From contig NW_027043819.1 of assembly GCF_037102585.1 (NCBI RefSeq), forward strand, positions 310,001-374,000: 64,000 nt of DNA. Direction: 5' to 3'. The translations under genes and the position numbers were made by a program. Shown here piece by piece: positions 42,001-50,645 of the stretch. Within the stretch, counting starts at the first letter, position 1, and every line of letters begins with the position of its first letter. Origin of the DNA: Saccharomycopsis crataegensis (lineage: Eukaryota; Ascomycota; Saccharomycetes; Ascoideales; Saccharomycopsidaceae). The notes under the pieces are model-generated. The model saw only the letters and a list, made by a program, of their open reading frames with translations, ran no database searches and was not told where the DNA came from.

Positions 42001-45000
42001 AAACTTCAATATTCTATAAAGAATGCCCAAACTTAGTTTCACGATTTGAACGTTCAAATCAGAGGCGCTCTTATCAGATATTTCATCATTACCGATTGAA
42101 ACACAATTAAATAAGATATCTCTCACTTTGTCGGTGTAACAGTAATTCATAACTATTGTTGCAGGATTCTCTCTCAAATATTGTACAAAATCACCATCAC
42201 TTTCAACAATAGAATTCAAAGAATCGTTATCAAGATTTGCAGCACTCAACAGCAAGATCAACATTGGATTGAAATACTTGAAACAAGCAAGCATAATATT
42301 CAAAATTATCTTTAATAAAGCATTTTTTCTATGAGTATCAAAATTTTCAGAAGTCAAATAGGTGAAGATGTCATTCAAGAAATAATCCATATATGGCCAT
42401 ACTCCACTTTTTCTGTAATTTACTCCCAAATTCACAGGATATGGCAAGGGGAACTTCTGGCCATCAACATTATTTCCTACATAGAATTCATCAGCGTTAT
42501 CATTTACTTCTGCACCGACACAAATCAAAACTTCAAATAAACTCAAGAAGCCAAAAACATCGCTAAATTCCAAAAAGATACTGTTGAAAAAATTCTTAAA
42601 TGAAGGGTTTCTGATATTCCTGTTACTGACACCACATAATTTATTAGTGAATAACCATTCGTCCAACTTGTTCCAGATTTTCTGTTTGATTTTCATTGTG
42701 TTATGGTTAAGGTTGCTAGTCGGCACCAAAGCTTTAATGACGCTCAAAATTAATCCAATTAGAAATGACTCACCCTTTAATTCACTATTTTTATCATCAG
42801 ATGCCTTTTGAGATGAGCGAGACATTTCTCCAGATGAAAAAGTATTTTTTAATGATGCAACGTTAGTCAAGTTGTTCAAGAACTCGAATAGGATATCCAA
42901 TAATTCAAAACTGTTCTTTTCATAAAATAGATTTTGCGCTCCTGGGTTGCTCAATGTAGTTGAATAAATTAACTTGAAGTATGAGGATAACTCTATCAAT
43001 TCTTCTTCGGACAACTCTAAATCTTCCAATTTAAGATCCTTCTTTTCTTTTTTATGGTCATTTGTATTTGAGGAGGCATTTAAGCCAACAGTAACCTGGC
43101 TTTTCCCAGGAAAGATACTGTTCAATGATGATGATGGCAAGAATAATTCATTGTAGGAATTCTGAAACTTGCTCACAAATTCTTCGTATTTCTTTTTAAA
43201 ATCTTCATTGTGATCTTTTAATTTCTTGAAAATTGTGCTCCACGATAGCTTAGTATCACTATTATTTGAACCACTCAGGACATTGGAAGATGATCTCTTC
43301 GATCCTCCCAAAGAAGAAATACCACCATCCAATAACAATAGCTTTGAGCCAACACCTCCATCTTCGATATTTCCACCGTTCGCTGCTGTGACAGAATCAC
43401 TCATCAATTCGTAGATTTGTACCCCCGATCCTTCGCCTTCCGCTAAACCACTTAACAACATGGTAAAACAGGATTTTATCAAAGTATTTGTTGTTTTAGA
43501 AAGCCCCCATTCGAGAAATTCTATGAAATTTGATTCATCAGTATCCACACTGTCATCATTCAATCTATCAAAGATTGGAGTTTTTCTGTTAGAAAAATTA
43601 TAAAACATTATCATGTAAAATCTTTCCAAATCAGCTTGTTCCGCCAAATCATCAATGGTCATTGAGACATTATTGTTGGAATTCCTAATGTTTGTCAAAT
43701 AGAAATCTTCTTCCGCATCACAAATTCTGATCAAAATGTTCGAAAAGTTATTTAAAAACAATTTTAACAAGTCGTCAAAAATAGAATGAAAGATTAGCTT
43801 CAAATTACTATCATATTGAAGGCTTAGCAGCGACTCCAAATAAATCTTAGGATATTCAGCGCTGGTATGATCAGAGTGAAGTAAATTATTGCTTCTTGAG
43901 CTATTTATCAATTCGTGTAATTGTTTAGTCTTTTCTTCGTCAATATCTAACAACCTCTTCGGAATGAGTTTTGGAATATGCTTTTGTAAAAGTAACTGCA
44001 TATCATAAAATTGTGAGTGGTTAGAAACAGCGGAAGATATGGTGGACGAAAAAATTTCTCCTGCAATGACCATCAATTGCTCAAAGGATCCAATTTTTAT
44101 CAACTTTAATATTGACAATTGGATATTATCAAAGTATTTATCAAAGTTTGATTGTTGTTCGGATGGAGAAAACCATTCTCCTTGTAACCATTCAGACATG
44201 AAGCAATAAAAGAAAAAAACAATAGATGATTTCGCAGGATTCTTCAACAACGTAGCTTCAATATTCTTTGAGGTGAGTTGAGAACTAAAGAATTCAAATA
44301 ATTCAATCACATTATTATTGTACTTCTGCTTTTTAGTAATTGTGATCACATAATTATAAAGACCAGGAAGGTAATTCAATAAGAAAGAATCATCTGACAT
44401 CAAGTTTTGAGTAAAATTTTGCAAGCAATTTTTGAAAAACTCGTTTGATCCAGCTTCTATAAAGTTAACTGGGCTAGAAGATATGGAGTAGAAAATTTGG
44501 CCCAATAATTGATGGAATTTAAATAAATTGCTTCTTCTGAAGTTCACCTTAGTCTTGAAATCTACTGTTGGAATAAAAGTTGGCTGAAGGATCTTCAATT
44601 CTTTTCTGGATTCGTGAATGCTGTCCAACTCTGCCTCTATCTGTGCAAATGATTTCAAGATATTATCCTGCAAGATTCTCTTAACCTTTAAATCATCACC
44701 AAATAAATATTTCAATTCATCAAGAGAACCTGTATTAATGTAATAATTCAAAATGTATAGAATTGTCTCAATGCGCTTGTAGTAAGCTATTCTAGCGGTA
44801 TCTAGTATACTTGTTGTTAAATTCTGATCCTCTTGATAGCCTTTCGCATTCAATAATAGTTCTGCCGCGACTAGTTCATCAATTTTGAATTCACTTGATA
44901 GCTCAATGGATGAAAGAACAAAATCATCATTCAACTCATATTTTTGGCCATTTGTTGTTGATGTAATTTTCCTTGATTCAAGGGCTTTTCTGCTTATTGT

Positions 45001-45135
45001 GTTTGGACCTTTGACTACTAACAAGTTCAACAAATCATCTTTCACCAATCGCAAGAGTTCTAGAGCTTCCTCACCTTCTTGGATAGCAGAGTAAAGGCTG
45101 AGAAATGTTGTTGTATCCCAATGAAGATCAGGCAT
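39022..45135 (-). CDS. NUP192: Nuclear pore inner-ring scaffold Nup192 (Nup205 family), 2037 aa
   Basis: Large alpha-helical scaffold nucleoporin of the inner ring. The N-terminus (TFLSLYSAIQEGEEALELL, LNDDFVLSSIELSSEFKIDELVAAELLL, then VNFRRSNLFKFHQLLGQIFYSI) follows the same order of motifs as S. cerevisiae Nup192 ([58 protein letters not shown]). The rest is Leu/Asn/Ser-rich helical repeat with no transmembrane segment, with Ser/Gly-rich loops near residues 590-640. It is the longest gene in the window and longer than the 1683-aa S. cerevisiae protein. Start at ATG 45135. The 3' end lies 99 bp from the convergent AME1 end. Confidence 0.9.
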   Translation of the reverse strand: MPDLHWDTTTFLSLYSAIQEGEEALELLRLVKDDLLNLLVVKGPNTISRKALESRKITSTTNGQKYELNDDFVLSSIELSSEFKIDELVAAELLLNAKGYQEDQNLTTSILDTARIAYYKRIETILYILNYYINTGSLDELKYLFGDDLKVKRILQDNILKSFAQIEAELDSIHESRKELKILQPTFIPTVDFKTKVNFRRSNLFKFHQLLGQIFYSISSSPVNFIEAGSNEFFKNCLQNFTQNLMSDDSFLLNYLPGLYNYVITITKKQKYNNNVIELFEFFSSQLTSKNIEATLLKNPAKSSIVFFFYCFMSEWLQGEWFSPSEQQSNFDKYFDNIQLSILKLIKIGSFEQLMVIAGEIFSSTISSAVSNHSQFYDMQLLLQKHIPKLIPKRLLDIDEEKTKQLHELINSSRSNNLLHSDHTSAEYPKIYLESLLSLQYDSNLKLIFHSIFDDLLKLFLNNFSNILIRICDAEEDFYLTNIRNSNNNVSMTIDDLAEQADLERFYMIMFYNFSNRKTPIFDRLNDDSVDTDESNFIEFLEWGLSKTTNTLIKSCFTMLLSGLAEGEGSGVQIYELMSDSVTAANGGNIEDGGVGSKLLLLDGGISSLGGSKRSSSNVLSGSNNSDTKLSWSTIFKKLKDHNEDFKKKYEEFVSKFQNSYNELFLPSSSLNSIFPGKSQVTVGLNASSNTNDHKKEKKDLKLEDLELSEEELIELSSYFKLIYSTTLSNPGAQNLFYEKNSFELLDILFEFLNNLTNVASLKNTFSSGEMSRSSQKASDDKNSELKGESFLIGLILSVIKALVPTSNLNHNTMKIKQKIWNKLDEWLFTNKLCGVSNRNIRNPSFKNFFNSIFLEFSDVFGFLSLFEVLICVGAEVNDNADEFYVGNNVDGQKFPLPYPVNLGVNYRKSGVWPYMDYFLNDIFTYLTSENFDTHRKNALLKIILNIMLACFKYFNPMLILLLSAANLDNDSLNSIVESDGDFVQYLRENPATIVMNYCYTDKVRDILFNCVSIGNDEISDKSASDLNVQIVKLSLGILYRILKFENTYIDIIVPAITREVLNSQTKTLSGSAVTDIRSLFFLPGDVGTHGLKTFYNALSFNLPSIGHLGLYVGSNFFEISSTSIELLNQISKSSQFLVPNSLASNNLPLIKRNRLLTIFETIDESARIRMAFVDQFESSYTEVENNKYNDYSENSIDRNLELKIKLLNFLVEALQESGNEMTVAHYLLGFEVSYQKRISLGSFKSIGAIGSSRSLLGSLLTFFENCLEQNAENSENMSYPAIRFASLILKIILQLCKRPLTSSLILVLLDMKYNFYEKLLNFELLVGLDSTRFDGQLFDSDFKNLDNKFVVNSAAIGCLLSFYQSRGELLQYLCLELNRISNNTAGSLMKLDNVIKMLIASSDGSPKVLSFLDTLELNIKTTSAVNDISNGVKFFDNLNLKYIFLDRGIPRADWCLHGTQYKNESFSSIYNLDTLEFILNLKLKKMTRDGVYTSDKTLVDKTLEAKYIKELQAEKEKANQEKPAAANKPLFGYSMAANTNITLNNLPSAFSKESPLFSNQLLVVQEKELIKKLMINAQATHDFKNYQLNCLHSWVQLIQLILLDNKVNNYYTKVEFILSVFETIVPKINSYYDYDINISKEFVSLSLMLFSVYTESVEKVIILEQNKVDGNGNPDMTTLYERLYPVFQTCVRGILNKNLDATLRSDLYALMNKFLLWVLNKGDKGIVSANEVDFVARLIKSIKFSSDKILSAICGDINNGDDSSRVTALILLESLCRLSNIDVSGKLGDKNGSGSLNVNKINFLVNYLVNNNNFLLMLIRSITRTDVLLSLTKDNRSASNGVTLNSLLYELTAFKATLSFLTRVAETKGGSNHLIQLDIFKTLGSLTILSVDPDMGMNIILDQFENDHDGVTIASQNESSRHLSIRLSLDNPLNLRKNISNNNSSSTEISLFELFVPVFQLIAAVLVSVGPSNRKLIENVKCLLIKNNRLFTGIMKREVLLENSELRQDDISVSGLHKLSDLFLLLSSLTNYRGDF

Positions 45136-45593
45136 ATTCCTTCTTCCAGTAATAGTGTTTTAATAATATGACTTGATGAGTAGACAAGCTAAAGCACCGT
45201 CTCGCTTTCTCTCTGTCTCCCATCCTTTAGAATCTTTTTTTTCTCAAAACACAAAAAAAAAAAATATTCAGCAAAAACAGGGGACATCCCACCCCGTGTA
45301 ACCCTCTCTGGAAAAATGAACCTTTAGAGGTACCTATATGACGTTGAAGAATAATTGATATTCAGCAGTTTTTAATTAATAATTGACTTTGAGATAATTT
45401 ATGCTAATCAAGGAACATTCTTGCTATATTCATTAGGCAGTTTACGCCAAAGAGTGAGATACATCCGTAACCCCAGTGAGTGACATCCGCACACCTATCC
45501 AGAGGGAAAATCAGAATAAATAAATTATTGTTAACATTAGAACCCAGTATTTGTTACTGCAACATTATAGTAAACAGAAAAAAAGGATAACAA
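45136..45593. other. Divergent promoter of NUP192 and CDC1
   Basis: 458 bp, AT-rich, with an A run near 45252-45263; no specific site recognised. Confidence 0.5.
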
Positions 45594-47201
45594 ATGTCTC
45601 AACCTTTAAGGAAAAGAGGTATAAATGTACCCACATCCATATATGATTCTGGAATTCATAAGAATGTTGATGATATCCATTATAACAACTCCACTTTCAG
45701 ACCAAGAAGATCAACCAAGCTCTCCAGATATATAAGTTCTATTAAGCTTGGTCATTTGATGCTAGTGTCTTTCTTATGGCTTATAACACTTTTTTATTTC
45801 CAAAGAATCAAACCAGGACATGCAATAGACGAATGCGAGTGGTCAAAGTGGGAACATTTTGGCACTGATGCTGAGCCCCATAGAGTTTTATTAATTGCTG
45901 ATCCACAAATTGTTGACGATCACACCTATCCATCAAGACCTCGGTGGATCCAATACATTACAAAGAAAATATCAGATAATTACATGTCAATAAATTACAA
46001 ACATATGCAAGAAAAATTACGTCCACATTCTACAATATTTTTGGGAGATTTGTTTGATGGAGGAAGAGAATGGCATGATGACAAGAAGTGGTATGATGAA
46101 TGGAAGAGGTTCAACAGAATGTTCCCAAGTTATCCAAACAGAAAGTTTTATTATAATATCTTGGGAAACCATGATGCTGGTTGGGATAAAACTATGAATA
46201 GAACCATTCTTGATAGATTTAAAGTGATATTTGGTGATAGTAATGACTATCAGAATATTGGTAATCATACTTTCTTATTTCTTGACACTATTGCATTATC
46301 TGCCACCAATAATAATGACTCTTCAATAGTAGAAGAGGCTAGATACTATCTCAATAATTTAACAGAGAGCTTTTTGCCAGAGTTGGACAGCATACAGGTC
46401 TCAAAAAATCAAAATTTGTTCCCCAGAGTTTTATTGACACACGTTCCATTCTTCAGAGATCCAGCACAACAGCCATGCAGAGGCCCAAGAGAAAACAAAA
46501 AGCCATTTCCTTTGGTGAATGGTGGTACTTTTCAAACAGTATTATTTCCTGATTTATCAAATGAATTGCTCAACAAATTGCAACCAGAAATCATCTTTTC
46601 TGGTGATGACCATGATTATTGCGAGATTGACCACATGTATATAGTTAACAAAAAACGAGCAGGGGCTGATACTTCCAACAAACAAACCAGGGAAATTACA
46701 GTGAAGTCTTTCTCGATGAATATGGGTGTGCGGTATCCAGCTGCTCAGTTGCTCTCATTATATAACCCCCTTGACAGGCCGGTTTCCCAGACATATCAAA
46801 CAGAAATTTGTTATCCTTATGCACCATTTGTGACTTTATATTCATATGGCTTTTTGTTGTTGGTGACTATAATTCACTGGGTATTGGTCAGCATTTGTCC
46901 TAGTACTTTCATCAAAATACAATTGGCACTATATAAATGCTTTAAACATCTATTGCCAAAAAGTTTGATTTCGAAGTATTCATCAATGGGTGGCATATAT
47001 ACAGATAAGAAATATGAAGATGACTTGAATACTCCATTTTCGCCAGAAAGTCTAAAATTTTATGAGGACGGCTATGATTTGGAAAGAATAACCCTGGGGA
47101 AGGGTTTAAAGCCTAGAGATCTGAGAGGTTTTTGGGTAAATTTTACTACTCAATTGTTGGTTATCTATCTATTGTTCAGTTATTTCTATATAACTGTGTA
47201 A
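45594..47201 (+). CDS. CDC1: Cdc1-type metallophosphoesterase of the ER/Golgi (GPI remodelling), 535 aa
   Basis: Membrane-anchored phosphoesterase; Cdc1/PGAP5-family enzymes remove ethanolamine phosphate from GPI-anchor mannose with Mn2+. Seen: a membrane segment at about residues 52-70, CEWSKWEHFGT, then metallophosphoesterase motifs IADPQIVDDHTYPSRP, IFLGDLFDGGREW, ILGNHDAGW, LLTHVPFFRDPAQQPC and IIFSGDDHDYCEI, then VKSFSMNMGVRYPA, and two C-terminal membrane segments (about 415-440 and 513-533). The order and wording (FRDPAQQPC, FSGDDHDYC, MNMG) fit S. cerevisiae Cdc1 better than its relative Ted1. Metal ligands appear complete. Confidence 0.9.
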   Translation: MSQPLRKRGINVPTSIYDSGIHKNVDDIHYNNSTFRPRRSTKLSRYISSIKLGHLMLVSFLWLITLFYFQRIKPGHAIDECEWSKWEHFGTDAEPHRVLLIADPQIVDDHTYPSRPRWIQYITKKISDNYMSINYKHMQEKLRPHSTIFLGDLFDGGREWHDDKKWYDEWKRFNRMFPSYPNRKFYYNILGNHDAGWDKTMNRTILDRFKVIFGDSNDYQNIGNHTFLFLDTIALSATNNNDSSIVEEARYYLNNLTESFLPELDSIQVSKNQNLFPRVLLTHVPFFRDPAQQPCRGPRENKKPFPLVNGGTFQTVLFPDLSNELLNKLQPEIIFSGDDHDYCEIDHMYIVNKKRAGADTSNKQTREITVKSFSMNMGVRYPAAQLLSLYNPLDRPVSQTYQTEICYPYAPFVTLYSYGFLLLVTIIHWVLVSICPSTFIKIQLALYKCFKHLLPKSLISKYSSMGGIYTDKKYEDDLNTPFSPESLKFYEDGYDLERITLGKGLKPRDLRGFWVNFTTQLLVIYLLFSYFYITV

Positions 47202-47630
47202 TTTACAGTGAAATTGGTTAATTGTTAGTTTGTTTGCTTTTTCTGGTCCGAGAATTCTAAACAATAAGTAACATTGCTAATTTTATACGCCAGTACGAGG
47301 GAATTTCTTTCAAGTTACAAGCTTTTATCATATTAACAGAATGCTAGCGAGTATACCTCCTCGGACAAGTTCTTTATAACTTATATTGTTTATATTCTTT
47401 CTATATCTCAAATAGCAGTTTGATTTTTCTCCCTCTTTATCTCTCTCAGAGTTGAAAATAAATTAAAAATGACAGAACTACATGATAAAATCCAGGAGCA
47501 AAAACTAGAAAAAAAAAAGAAGTATTTTCAGTTCACTAAAGTATATAAAATCTAAATTACATAATAAAAAGTATGGCGCATAACAAAAAAGAAAATAAAA
47601 AAAAAATTGAAAAAAAATTAAAAAGAGCGC
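47202..47630. other. Intergenic spacer between convergent CDC1 and NOC2
   Basis: 429 bp, very AT-rich 3' region with A-rich stretches near 47505-47520 and 47585-47625; no gene seen. Confidence 0.5.
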
Positions 47631-49997
47631 TCAGATGCTTCCAGTAGAGCTGCTTTGATCGTCGTCACTACTCATTTCAACATCCTCTTCTTCATGTTTC
47701 CTCGCCTTAGAGCCCTTGTGCTTTTTAGTGCTTTTGAAATACTCTTCACTAGCGTTTTCTTGAATCTTCTTTCTATCGTTTGAGCCGCTATTCTCATTCA
47801 ACTGTTCGTTAACCAACAAATCACTGTGCAACTTTCTGCTGGAATCCAAAATTTCTTGCTTGGCCATCAAGAACTTGTAGAGAGGCAATTCGGTCACTTC
47901 AACGCTAGTAAGCTTGGTTTGTTGAATTGGATCAAATGATTTGAGTTGGCTTCTGTTCACGCTAATAAATTTACCGTTCTCATTGATTTTGCTAACCAAG
48001 TTATTTGTTTCTTTAACAAAATAGATCATGAACTTATTCTTTTTGTGGGTGGAGCTTGATGATTGCTTCTTGGTAAATTGTTTCAATCTCTTGGCAATTA
48101 TAAAAGAGAACTCTGGGAAAGCCAAGCTGTTGACGTAGACCATCAAGTAACTTTGTAAGCTATTCAAGAAGTTGTTAATCAAGTACAATTGATATTCTGA
48201 AGTGTGGACAGAACTCTTAGAAACCTTTATCCCTTGAGTGTTCATATAAGCACCACTTTGAATGATTGTGGCAGCCGACTTCTTGTCCTTTTTAGTGGTG
48301 AAGTTTTTATTGAAAATACTTGAGTTCAACATTTCAATGTAGATATTGAGCAAAGGAACATAAGTCGAAGTTGATTCCGATAATGATGTTAAGGATTTGA
48401 GCAAATAAAATTTTAATGGGAAGTAGATTGGGTTAGAGTTAAGTTTCATGGTACCAATTGCAATCTGGACGGCTGGATAAACTAATTCTTGCAAAGATAT
48501 TTTCTTATTGTTGGCAGTGGCAGCAGCACATGCGTCAGCCAAGAAAGTAATCCAAAAATCAACAGATTGAACAAACTGCCAATTATAGATCAATTTCAAG
48601 TTTTTAGTGTTATCATTTTCACTCTTAATGTTCGAATTGTTTTTCAAGAAATTTCTCAAGTGAATGGACAATTTTCTGATATATTTGAAGGCAACCTGAT
48701 AACTCAAGTTAACATCAATGTTGAACAAACTAGACAAACCAGTTTTCAAAAATTCGATCAATCTGAATTTCTTATGGGTAACCAAATCAGTTTCAGAGCT
48801 ATCTAAGGAAATGGATGATGGAAGAGTCAATGATCTTTTCAAAAAAGATTCATAACTCAAATTGATGATGGTTTCTAAGATGTTGCTAGAATATTCTTTT
48901 GATAAGTTCAAAATAACAGAGAAAGCCAACACATTGATGTCCAAAAATGAATCGATGTTCACTTTTGATTCCTCTTCTCCTTCCTCATCTTTATTTTTGT
49001 TCGAGGTCAAAATCAAACTGGACCACAAGTTCACCATTGAAGCCAACAATTTTTTCATCAAGGTTCTGAATGATAATAAGTATGGGAATATATCGTAAAT
49101 TGAAGAAAGTGTTAATAAAATGAACTTCAAGTTCAAGTTACTTCTGGTAATATCGCTCAATAATGTAATTAAGGTGAAAGCGTGCTGTTTAAGAACAGCA
49201 GATAATTGTTTTATTTTGTTGCTTCCCTCAGCTTTAATAACACGAACTTGAATATTGTTCTCTTTGTTGAACTTAGTCTTTAAAGGAAATAATTTCTGAA
49301 TGGCCACTGGCAACTTCTTCAAAGTCAAAAATAATAACTTGTTAAAAACAATTTCTCTGGTAACAAAGTATTTGTAAACTGAAGAAATGGTGGCTTCGGT
49401 ATTTTCATTGACATTGACAGCAGCTTTGAAGGCTTGGGTAATGTTTCTGATCAATTTCAATGATGGTCCTTCTTCTAATTGGGATTCCCATTTCTTCACG
49501 AGCTCCATTGTGACCTCAATTTTCCCATCTTCATTTTCTTCACCATCAAATTCATCAGCCTCCTTTTTGTTTTTTTTAGCTTTGCTTGGTTTCTCCTCTT
49601 GCAAATCATTACCCATTTCTTCGTCCATTTCACCATAATCTTCATCAACATTATCATTGGCCATTTCATCTAATTCATCAAAAATGTCATCATCTTCTTC
49701 TTCCTCTTTTTCTTCGGCATCAATTGACTTCTTTCCCTTTTTGTCAATTACCCCATAATCTTCCTTTTCATCTTCACTATCAGTTTCCACGTTAAATGGA
49801 TTTTCTTTTTCTTTTTCAGATTCAGATTGCTTGGTAGCGACTTGGCCTTCTGAACCACTCTTGTTGTAACTGATTCCCTTTCCTTTCTTGTGTTTTGCCA
49901 AAAGCTGCTTATGTTTCTTGACCTCTTTTCTGTGATCTAAAGTTTTCTTAAGATGCTTAGCTTGAAACTTCTTTGTTGCCTTAGATGACTTCCCCAT
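47631..49997 (-). CDS. NOC2: 60S ribosome biogenesis factor Noc2, 788 aa
   Basis: Nucleolar/nucleoplasmic factor that pairs with Noc1 and then Noc3 in pre-60S maturation. The chosen start is the ATG at 49997, giving MGKSSKATKKFQAKHLKKTL, which matches the typical Noc2 N-terminus; the frame is open upstream but includes a Lys run from a poly(A) tract and no family similarity. Then come a basic stretch, acidic clusters (about 40-160), and the Noc2 helical repeat domain (about 175-700) with VTMELVKKWESQLEEGPSLK, VYKYFVTREIVFNKLLFLTL, NSNPIYFPLKFYLLKSLTSL and SRKLHSDLLVNEQL. The C-terminus is acidic. An RRPE-like AAAAAAATTTT sits about 70-80 bp upstream. Confidence 0.93.
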   Translation of the reverse strand: MGKSSKATKKFQAKHLKKTLDHRKEVKKHKQLLAKHKKGKGISYNKSGSEGQVATKQSESEKEKENPFNVETDSEDEKEDYGVIDKKGKKSIDAEEKEEEEDDDIFDELDEMANDNVDEDYGEMDEEMGNDLQEEKPSKAKKNKKEADEFDGEENEDGKIEVTMELVKKWESQLEEGPSLKLIRNITQAFKAAVNVNENTEATISSVYKYFVTREIVFNKLLFLTLKKLPVAIQKLFPLKTKFNKENNIQVRVIKAEGSNKIKQLSAVLKQHAFTLITLLSDITRSNLNLKFILLTLSSIYDIFPYLLSFRTLMKKLLASMVNLWSSLILTSNKNKDEEGEEESKVNIDSFLDINVLAFSVILNLSKEYSSNILETIINLSYESFLKRSLTLPSSISLDSSETDLVTHKKFRLIEFLKTGLSSLFNIDVNLSYQVAFKYIRKLSIHLRNFLKNNSNIKSENDNTKNLKLIYNWQFVQSVDFWITFLADACAAATANNKKISLQELVYPAVQIAIGTMKLNSNPIYFPLKFYLLKSLTSLSESTSTYVPLLNIYIEMLNSSIFNKNFTTKKDKKSAATIIQSGAYMNTQGIKVSKSSVHTSEYQLYLINNFLNSLQSYLMVYVNSLAFPEFSFIIAKRLKQFTKKQSSSSTHKKNKFMIYFVKETNNLVSKINENGKFISVNRSQLKSFDPIQQTKLTSVEVTELPLYKFLMAKQEILDSSRKLHSDLLVNEQLNENSGSNDRKKIQENASEEYFKSTKKHKGSKARKHEEEDVEMSSDDDQSSSTGSI

Positions 49998-50645
49998 TTT
50001 GCCGTTGTATTTCCTGTTACCTTGGATCTGCCTACCAACTACTATTTTAGGATGTTTTAGAAAGAGAAAAAAAATTTTCAATTTTTTTTTTTTTTTTTTT
50101 TTTGAGATGCCCATCGAGTCTAATCGCACTCTTATATTTCTACACATGCCACAATTAAACAATATGCTACAAATTTTTGTGTTCCTATTATCTATTATAT
50201 CCAAGGAAATAATACCTTATATTGATTTTATTTAGTCAATTGTTTACTTTTTTTGTTTGTTCCTGTGGTAATTCCTAGGATAACTTGTTGGCATAAAATC
50301 CCTCAGGAGCTGTACAAATCAACTTCACAGAACCTTTTAATAGAAATAGGACTTAAAAATGTACAATTATATCTGAGAAAATAAGCTCTAATATACGTAT
50401 TTGAAGAACCAAATATATAATAACCTAATACCACTAACCTAAAGCAATCTGGAGTCTTGAAACCGATGATAAATATACTATCCTTCAGTAAAAAAAATAA
50501 AAAAAAAAGACCAAATCTGCAAATTTAAATAGTAGAAGAAAAAAGACGAAATAAATTGAAATAATGTGTAAGGTATAAAATGACGAAAAAAGACAAAGAA
50601 AAGAAAGGGCATACAAGAGGGAATCACGAGAAAAAGGGAAATGAG
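49998..50645. other. Intergenic region between NOC2 promoter and the 3' end of the unrecognised gene
   Basis: 648 bp. Contains an RRPE-like GAAAAAAAATTTTC (50066-50079) and a 22-bp T run (50082-50103) near NOC2, then AT-rich sequence with A runs near 50490-50510. No further gene. Confidence 0.5.
50066..50079. promoter_or_regulatory. RRPE-like element upstream of NOC2
   Basis: GAAAAAAAATTTTC, 69-82 bp before the NOC2 ATG, resembles the ribosomal RNA processing element (TGAAAAATTTT). Because the flanks are homopolymeric, chance occurrence is possible. Confidence 0.35.
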
